A DNA stretch of 18,377 nt from JANRLJ01 sp034437895 (GTDB taxonomy: Bacteria > Chloroflexota > Anaerolineae > Aggregatilineales > Phototrophicaceae), in contig DAOTTO010000074.1 in assembly GCA_034437895.1 (NCBI GenBank), forward strand, positions 1 through 18,377, in the 5' to 3' direction. How positions within the stretch are numbered: position 1 is the stretch's first letter; each line of letters begins with the position of its first letter. The position numbers and the translations under genes are program-made. The notes under the pieces are model-generated. The model had not been told where the DNA came from. It did not search any database and worked only from the letters and a program-made list of their open reading frames with translations. Of this stretch, positions 13,889 to 18,377 are shown piece after piece.

Positions 13889-14539
13889 ATGAACGCGCAA
13901 GACATCGGCCTGTGGGCGGGGTTCGTCCTCACGCTCATGGTGTTCAGCTATATGTTGGGCGATAACTTCCTCTACCGCCTCGCTGTGTATATCTTCGTCG
14001 GCCTCGCGGCGGGTTTTATCGCCATCGTCACGGTGGAAAGCGTCCTCGTCCCCTGGTTTAACGCCACCGTCAATTCTGGCGAAGTCGGGAGTGTGGTCTT
14101 TGGACTCGCGCCCGTACTGTTGTTCGTCCTGCTGCTGTTTAAGACCAGTTCGCGCTTAGGACGCTTCGGGAATTTGGGAATCGCCTTCATCATCGGCGTT
14201 GGCGCGGCGGTTGCCCTTGTGGGCGCACTGACCGGAACGCTTCTCCCCCTCGCCCGTTCCACAGCGGCGGCAGGGCAAAACGTGGACGGCACAGATTTAT
14301 TGAATGCCATTATATTGTTTATTGGCGTTGCCAGTTCGCTCATTTATTTTCAATATCTCGCCCGCACCTCAGCCGACGGCATTGTACGCCGCGCCCCCGC
14401 CATTCGCGCTATCGCCATCGTCGGGCAGGGCTTTATCGTCGCTGCATTAGGGGCGCTGTATGCCGCCGCCATCCTCACCAGCGTGACGATTTTTAGCGAG
14501 CGCGTGGCTTTTATCCTGACGCGCATTAACGGAGGCTAA
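13889..14539 (+). CDS. second six-helix membrane protein of unknown function
   Basis: A 216-residue protein with about six membrane helices (approximately 6-23, 29-49, 68-84, 95-116, 137-155 and 172-195). Basic loops FKTSSRLGRF (84-93) and YLARTSADGIVRRAP (156-170) fall on the same side, which predicts an outside N-terminus, opposite to the six-helix protein at 9167. I find no transporter signature. GGAGG at 13879-13883 with a 5-base gap supports the ATG. The stop lies 6 bases before the MutL-like start, whose Shine-Dalgarno is inside this gene, so the two are probably coupled in translation and in function. Confidence 0.82.
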   Translation: MNAQDIGLWAGFVLTLMVFSYMLGDNFLYRLAVYIFVGLAAGFIAIVTVESVLVPWFNATVNSGEVGSVVFGLAPVLLFVLLLFKTSSRLGRFGNLGIAFIIGVGAAVALVGALTGTLLPLARSTAAAGQNVDGTDLLNAIILFIGVASSLIYFQYLARTSADGIVRRAPAIRAIAIVGQGFIVAALGALYAAAILTSVTIFSERVAFILTRINGG

Positions 14540-14545
14540 ATCAAG

Positions 14546-16468
14546 ATGCCAGTGAGTTCCGTCTTAACGGCAGATTTCGGCAGCGTCCACACCCGCGTCG
14601 TCCTGATTGATGTGGTCGATGGGGTGTATCGTCTGGTGGCGCGGGGTGAAAGCCGCACGACAGACGGCTTTCCTGCTAATGATTTAGCCATCGGGTTAGA
14701 TCGCGTCCTACGACAACTTACAGAAGCAACCGGACGGCGTTTTACGTCCGAAAATGGGCAAATCATCATGCCCGAACAGCCAGACCGCGCTGGAGTGGAT
14801 ACCTTTGTCGTTACATCCAGCGTAGGCCGTCCGCTCCGTTCGCTCGTTGTCGGCTTGATGCCGGATGTCAGCATCGCCAGCGCCTTACGTGCCGCCGCCG
14901 GAACGTATATCGAAACTAGCGCCATCCTCAGCCTGACCGATGGACGCAACGAGCAAGAACGCCTCAATGCCGTGCTGCTCGGTTTTCCTGATGTGATTTT
15001 TATCGTCGGTGGCACAGAAGACGGCGCACAATCTTCCCTCATGCAAATCATCCGCACGGTACGCTTGGCGGTTTCTTTGATGGAGCAGTTCCGCCGTCCC
15101 ATCATCATCTATGCCGGAAACGGCGTTCTCGCGGAGGCCATCCAAAACCAGTTTGAAGACATCACCGATGTTTTTATCGCCGGAAATGTGCGCCCATCGC
15201 TGGAAGACGAAAATCTTGAATCCGCCCGTAACCAGTTGGCGCAGGCTTTTGATCGCTATGCGGAAACGCGCAGCGCCAGCTTTACCGGAATCAGCGCTAT
15301 GAGTACTTCCGGCGTACTGCCCACGCCGCAAAGTTATAACCTCGTCGTGGATTATCTCGGTCAGACACGCTCCGGCGGGATCGCGGCAGTCGATGTCGGC
15401 AGCGCCGCCAGCATCTTAGCCGTCTCGCTCAATGGACGCATCAACACCACCATCCGCACCGATCTCGGCCTCGGACACAACGCCCCCGCGCTGCTCGAAG
15501 CCGTCTCGCTGGAAGCCGTAAAAAGCTGGCTGCCATTTAATATCGCGGATAACGATCTACAAAATTATGTCGCCAACAAAGCGCTCCGTCCGGCGACTAT
15601 TCCCGAAACGGTGCAAGACCTGCATATTGAACACGCCCTGCTCAAAGCTGGCATACAAACCATGATCGAAGCGGCGCGTCCGGCATGGAATGTCGGCTAT
15701 GGCCCGCTCCCGTTAGCGCAGATCATCGGCGCGGGCGCGGCGCTCACGGGAACAGGCAGCCCCGGTTATAACGCGCTGCTGCTATTGGATGCCCTCCAGC
15801 CTGCTGGAATCACGACGCTCTATGCCGATCCTTACGGCCTCATCGCCGGATTGGGCGCGATTGCGTTTGATAATCCTGATGCGGTTGTCCAAATTCTGGA
15901 CGGTGATAATCTGGAAAACCTCGGCACAGCCATCAGCCCTATCGGTAAGCCGCGCCTCGGCAAAACTGCCATCAATATCCAAATCACGCTCGAAAGTGGC
16001 GAGAAAATTGATTACGGAGTCCTCGCTGGTCAGCTTTGGGTGTATGATCTCCCGGCTGGACAGAGCGCCAGTGTGCGGATTCGGTGCAGCGCTGGCGTGA
16101 CGCTCAACGGCAAACGCCGCGTTAAACTCACGCTTTCCGGCGGGTCGGCGGGACTGATCTTCGACGCACGAGGACGGCCTTTGTCACTGCCCAAAGATGC
16201 GCGGGGACGCGCCGACCAGATTCCGATGTGGATTTCCGCCATGACGGGCGATACTCGGATTGATATTGATGAGAAACTGCTGGAAGCTGTGCAGATCGAA
16301 CTGCCGCCTACTCGCAGTCCAAAACGTGCGCCCAAACCCACCCGCAGCCGTCGCGGACGTAAAAATCAACCCGCCAGCGCCGACGATTTGCTACCAGGTG
16401 ATGACGACTTCCTCGAACTGCTTGAGGACGATCAACCCAGCATCGACGAACTACGGCGCGGTTTGTAA
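14546..16468 (+). CDS. MutL-like (glutamate mutase L family) actin-fold ATPase
   Basis: A 640-residue cytoplasmic protein. TADFGSVHTRVVLIDV (residues 8-23) and AAVDVGSAASILAVSLNG (280-297) match the two phosphate-binding loops of the ASKHA (actin/Hsp70/sugar kinase) fold, and IIGAGAALTGTG (393-404) is the adenosine-side loop. Database names for this family are usually 'glutamate mutase L', a putative reactivating factor of a B12-dependent mutase. No mutase subunit lies in this window, and the neighbours are membrane proteins, so another role is more likely. After the core come a beta-rich region (about 475-575), a basic linker (590-606, SPKRAPKPTRSRRGRK region) and an acidic tail (613-640) with DDLLPGDDDFLELLEDD. 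The tail resembles motifs in the acidic membrane proteins of the locus. GGAGG lies 10 bases before the ATG. Confidence 0.86.
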   Translation: MPVSSVLTADFGSVHTRVVLIDVVDGVYRLVARGESRTTDGFPANDLAIGLDRVLRQLTEATGRRFTSENGQIIMPEQPDRAGVDTFVVTSSVGRPLRSLVVGLMPDVSIASALRAAAGTYIETSAILSLTDGRNEQERLNAVLLGFPDVIFIVGGTEDGAQSSLMQIIRTVRLAVSLMEQFRRPIIIYAGNGVLAEAIQNQFEDITDVFIAGNVRPSLEDENLESARNQLAQAFDRYAETRSASFTGISAMSTSGVLPTPQSYNLVVDYLGQTRSGGIAAVDVGSAASILAVSLNGRINTTIRTDLGLGHNAPALLEAVSLEAVKSWLPFNIADNDLQNYVANKALRPATIPETVQDLHIEHALLKAGIQTMIEAARPAWNVGYGPLPLAQIIGAGAALTGTGSPGYNALLLLDALQPAGITTLYADPYGLIAGLGAIAFDNPDAVVQILDGDNLENLGTAISPIGKPRLGKTAINIQITLESGEKIDYGVLAGQLWVYDLPAGQSASVRIRCSAGVTLNGKRRVKLTLSGGSAGLIFDARGRPLSLPKDARGRADQIPMWISAMTGDTRIDIDEKLLEAVQIELPPTRSPKRAPKPTRSRRGRKNQPASADDLLPGDDDFLELLEDDQPSIDELRRGL

Positions 16469-16485
16469 TACAAGGACAACTATCC

Positions 16486-17565
16486 ATGAACTACTATCCC
16501 GATCAACGCTACGCCTCACCCTTAAGCCTCATCCGGCGCGAAATTGCGCTACCAGAAGAGGCCGTCGGCTCGGTCAAAATTGGTGAAGGCAAGCGCGTTG
16601 ATGTCCGTGATGTCGTCGCCAGTGGCATGATCCCCGCCCGTCACCTCATCATCGACGCGGTGGCGTTTTTCGGCCTCCGTAAACCCGCCGAACTCATCCC
16701 CTTGATGCAGGTCGAAACAGGGCAAGTGGTTGATGAGCAGGGCTTACTCGCGGGTAAAAATCCCAAACGCGGCAAACGGCTTTTTTCGCCAGTCCGCGCT
16801 GTCGTGATGAGGATCGATCAAGGCCGCATCATCCTTCAGCAAATGCCGCAAGTGATTGATTTAGAAGCGGGGGTGCGAGGGCGCATTTCCGGCATCATCC
16901 CCGGACGAGGCGTGATTATCGAAGCCGTTGGCGCACAGATTCAAGGTATATGGGGCAACAACAAGCGCAATATCGCCACCCTCCGCATTGAGCCGGACAG
17001 TGGGCTTGAATCATTTATGGAAAACGAGTTCGACACCCGTTATATGGGCGCAGTCATCCTTACGACTCGCCCGATTACGGCGATGACGCTCGATTTGATG
17101 GCGGAACGCGGCTTTATCGGCATCATTGGCCCCAGCGCGGAAGCCAATTTGCATGAGGCCATGCTCCATGCCAAAGGCCCTATCTTATTGACGGAAGGCT
17201 TCGGTTCTGCGAAAATGAGCAGTGCCGTTTTTAAACTGCTCGGCGGTTATGATGGGCAACAGGTGACGATTGACGCGCATCTGCCGACACGGTGGGACAG
17301 CCGCCGCCCAGAAATTATCGTCAATGTCCCGACAAAAGGCGATGAGCGCCCCGCCAGACCCAACGCGATGCTGGCGCTGCGCCCCGGTATGACCGTCCGC
17401 GTGACCCGCGATCCATACGCTGGGCAGACGGGCAAAGTGGCAGATTTACCCAAATCGCCCTCATTATTGCCCAATGGCTTGCGCGTTCTGTGTGCGCGGG
17501 TAGAATTAATCGCGGGAGAAGTTGCATTCATTCCATTGGCTAACCTCGAAGTCCTGGGTCGTTAG
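16486..17565 (+). CDS. beta-rich protein with KOW-like C-terminus, unknown function
   Basis: A 359-residue soluble protein without signal peptide or membrane helices. Residues about 74-140 (LMQVETGQVVDEQGLLAG, then SPVRAVVMRIDQGRIIL and GVRGRISGIIPGRGVII) look like a biotinyl/lipoyl-type barrel-sandwich fold. There is no modifiable lysine motif of the EAMKM kind. The middle (about 150-290) is alpha/beta. At the end, LRPGMTVRVTRDPYAGQTGKVADLP (298-322) has the form of a KOW motif, followed by CARVEL...VAFIPLANLEVL. KOW motifs usually bind RNA, ribosomes or RNA polymerase, but as a barrel here it may equally bind protein. AAGGAC at 16471-16476 precedes the ATG, and it follows the MutL-like stop by 17 bases. 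I know no named family for it. Co-location suggests it works with the actin-fold protein. Confidence 0.8.
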   Translation: MNYYPDQRYASPLSLIRREIALPEEAVGSVKIGEGKRVDVRDVVASGMIPARHLIIDAVAFFGLRKPAELIPLMQVETGQVVDEQGLLAGKNPKRGKRLFSPVRAVVMRIDQGRIILQQMPQVIDLEAGVRGRISGIIPGRGVIIEAVGAQIQGIWGNNKRNIATLRIEPDSGLESFMENEFDTRYMGAVILTTRPITAMTLDLMAERGFIGIIGPSAEANLHEAMLHAKGPILLTEGFGSAKMSSAVFKLLGGYDGQQVTIDAHLPTRWDSRRPEIIVNVPTKGDERPARPNAMLALRPGMTVRVTRDPYAGQTGKVADLPKSPSLLPNGLRVLCARVELIAGEVAFIPLANLEVLGR

Positions 17566-17616
17566 TCGCATCAATTAAGCTGACACACAGGTCTCGCACG
17601 GAGGATCGATAAAATT

Positions 17617-18377
17617 ATGGGTAGAAATAATAAAGACGATTTCGATTTTGATGATGATCTCTTCGCTGACGACGACGATGATTTACGCAGCAGCGCCTTC
17701 GGTGATGACGACGACGACTTTAGTTTCGACGACGGCGATGACATCGACAGCTTAAATGACTTTGAAGACCTCAACGATGATGTAGACCTGAGCGATGACG
17801 GCGATGGTGAAGGCCGAACCGGCCCTAACCGCACGTTTATCCTTTTAGCTGTGGTGATGATTGCGCTGTTCCTCATCGGCCTCGGCTTAGTCATCTTTTT
17901 GGCGCTGCGTGAGCCACCGCTTTCACCAGAAGACATCGCTGCTCAGACACTCAGCGCTGCCATTTTTACAGAAAATGCCGGGACGATTGAAGCCGCCACC
18001 CAAACGGCGCAGGCACTCGCCACCGATACGGTGCTGACGCAAACCCAAGCCGCCATCGGATTAATCGCCACGCAAACCGCTGCTGTCGATCAACTGACAC
18101 AAACGGCACAATCTGCGCTCGTGCAAACAGCAACGGCGGAGTTCGTCCAAACGCAAGCCGCCATCCCAGCGACACCTAATGCCGAGCAGTTGGCACAAAC
18201 GCAAACGGCCTCCGCGCTGCTTTTCTCACCCACGCCCCCCACGGGGCCAACCGCGACCACCAACAGCAATGCGGATGTCCGCAGCGGCGACAGCGAAGCC
18301 TTCCCAATAGTGACAACCCTACCCGCCAATACCTCTGTGCCGATTGTCGGCATCAGTTCCGGCAGCGGGTGGTATCA
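17617..18377 (+). CDS. acidic single-pass membrane protein with SH3b domain (partial, cut by window end)
   Basis: The frame is open from ATG 17617 to the end (253 complete codons), and GGAGGA (17600-17605) precedes it by 11 bases. Residues 1-66 are almost wholly acidic (DDFDFDDDLF, DDDDDFSFDD, SLNDFEDLNDD), a cytoplasmic tail. One membrane helix spans about 74-97 (FILLAVVMIALF and following). Residues about 108-200 are helical and low-complexity with recurrent TQTA/TQTQ units, probably an extended or coiled stalk. The SH3b domain begins near 217 with NADVRSGDSEAFPIV and SGSGWY, and then the window ends. The architecture (acidic tail, helix, stalk, SH3b) is a small version of the protein at 9820, and the two may share partners. 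It follows the KOW-like gene by 51 bases. Confidence 0.85.
   Translation, partial: MGRNNKDDFDFDDDLFADDDDDLRSSAFGDDDDDFSFDDGDDIDSLNDFEDLNDDVDLSDDGDGEGRTGPNRTFILLAVVMIALFLIGLGLVIFLALREPPLSPEDIAAQTLSAAIFTENAGTIEAATQTAQALATDTVLTQTQAAIGLIATQTAAVDQLTQTAQSALVQTATAEFVQTQAAIPATPNAEQLAQTQTASALLFSPTPPTGPTATTNSNADVRSGDSEAFPIVTTLPANTSVPIVGISSGSGWY

Noticed and set aside
14536..15108. 190-codon minus-strand frame over the MutL-like gene
   Set aside because: It lies opposite the conserved ASKHA core, has no recognisable motifs and an unnatural Thr/Ser/Arg-rich composition.

Overview
The window looks like chromosomal DNA from a member of the Chloroflexota, probably Anaerolineae-like. This is judged from gene content and not from any marker gene. 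Supporting signs are: a three-gene cassette (MSMEG_4193-type phosphatase, DUF3090, SCO1664) otherwise typical of Actinobacteria but also known in Chloroflexi; membrane proteins with long Thr/Pro-rich linkers and extracellular SH3b or TPR domains; a DUF6754-like protein beside a MutL-like actin-fold protein; and intergenic palindromic repeats of several families. No rRNA, tRNA, CRISPR array, integrase or transposase gene was seen.

Left part (1-3322). The first codons of a minus-strand gene lie at the left edge (1-20). A minus-strand calcineurin-like phosphoesterase (209-790) follows, with a good promoter at 908-936. A 488-base intergenic stretch (791-1278) holds a MITE-like element with 13-bp terminal inverted repeats. 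Next comes the tight plus-strand cassette 1279-2007, 2020-2550 and 2555-3322: a histidine phosphatase, a DUF3090 protein that appears to lack the usual zinc-binding tail, and a PI3/4-kinase-like protein.

Middle (3323-8397). A secreted two-domain 5'-nucleotidase/UshA-type enzyme (3595-5238) has its own promoter, a 9-bp dyad with an adjoining 11-bp-period TTAACA-like repeat that may be a phosphate-control site, and a clear intrinsic terminator (5313-5338). A TTG-initiated single-pass membrane protein with TPR-type segments on both sides of the membrane (5413-7890) and a small hypothetical protein (7998-8243) follow.

Right part (8398 to the end). Seven same-strand genes form what looks like one membrane-associated locus: a DUF6754-like protein, a six-helix membrane protein, a 1307-residue acidic protein with a tandem array of Trp motifs and an extracellular SH3b domain, a second six-helix membrane protein, a MutL-like actin-fold ATPase, a beta-rich protein with a KOW-like C-terminus, and an acidic single-pass SH3b protein cut by the window end. 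Several pairs are almost contiguous, with Shine-Dalgarno sites inside or next to the preceding gene. No glutamate mutase subunit is present, so the name 'glutamate mutase L' is probably misleading here. My inference is that this locus encodes an uncharacterised envelope-spanning complex in which a cytoplasmic actin-like ATPase works with membrane proteins carrying acidic cytoplasmic tails and surface-facing SH3b domains. This locus is the best candidate for an undescribed system in the window.
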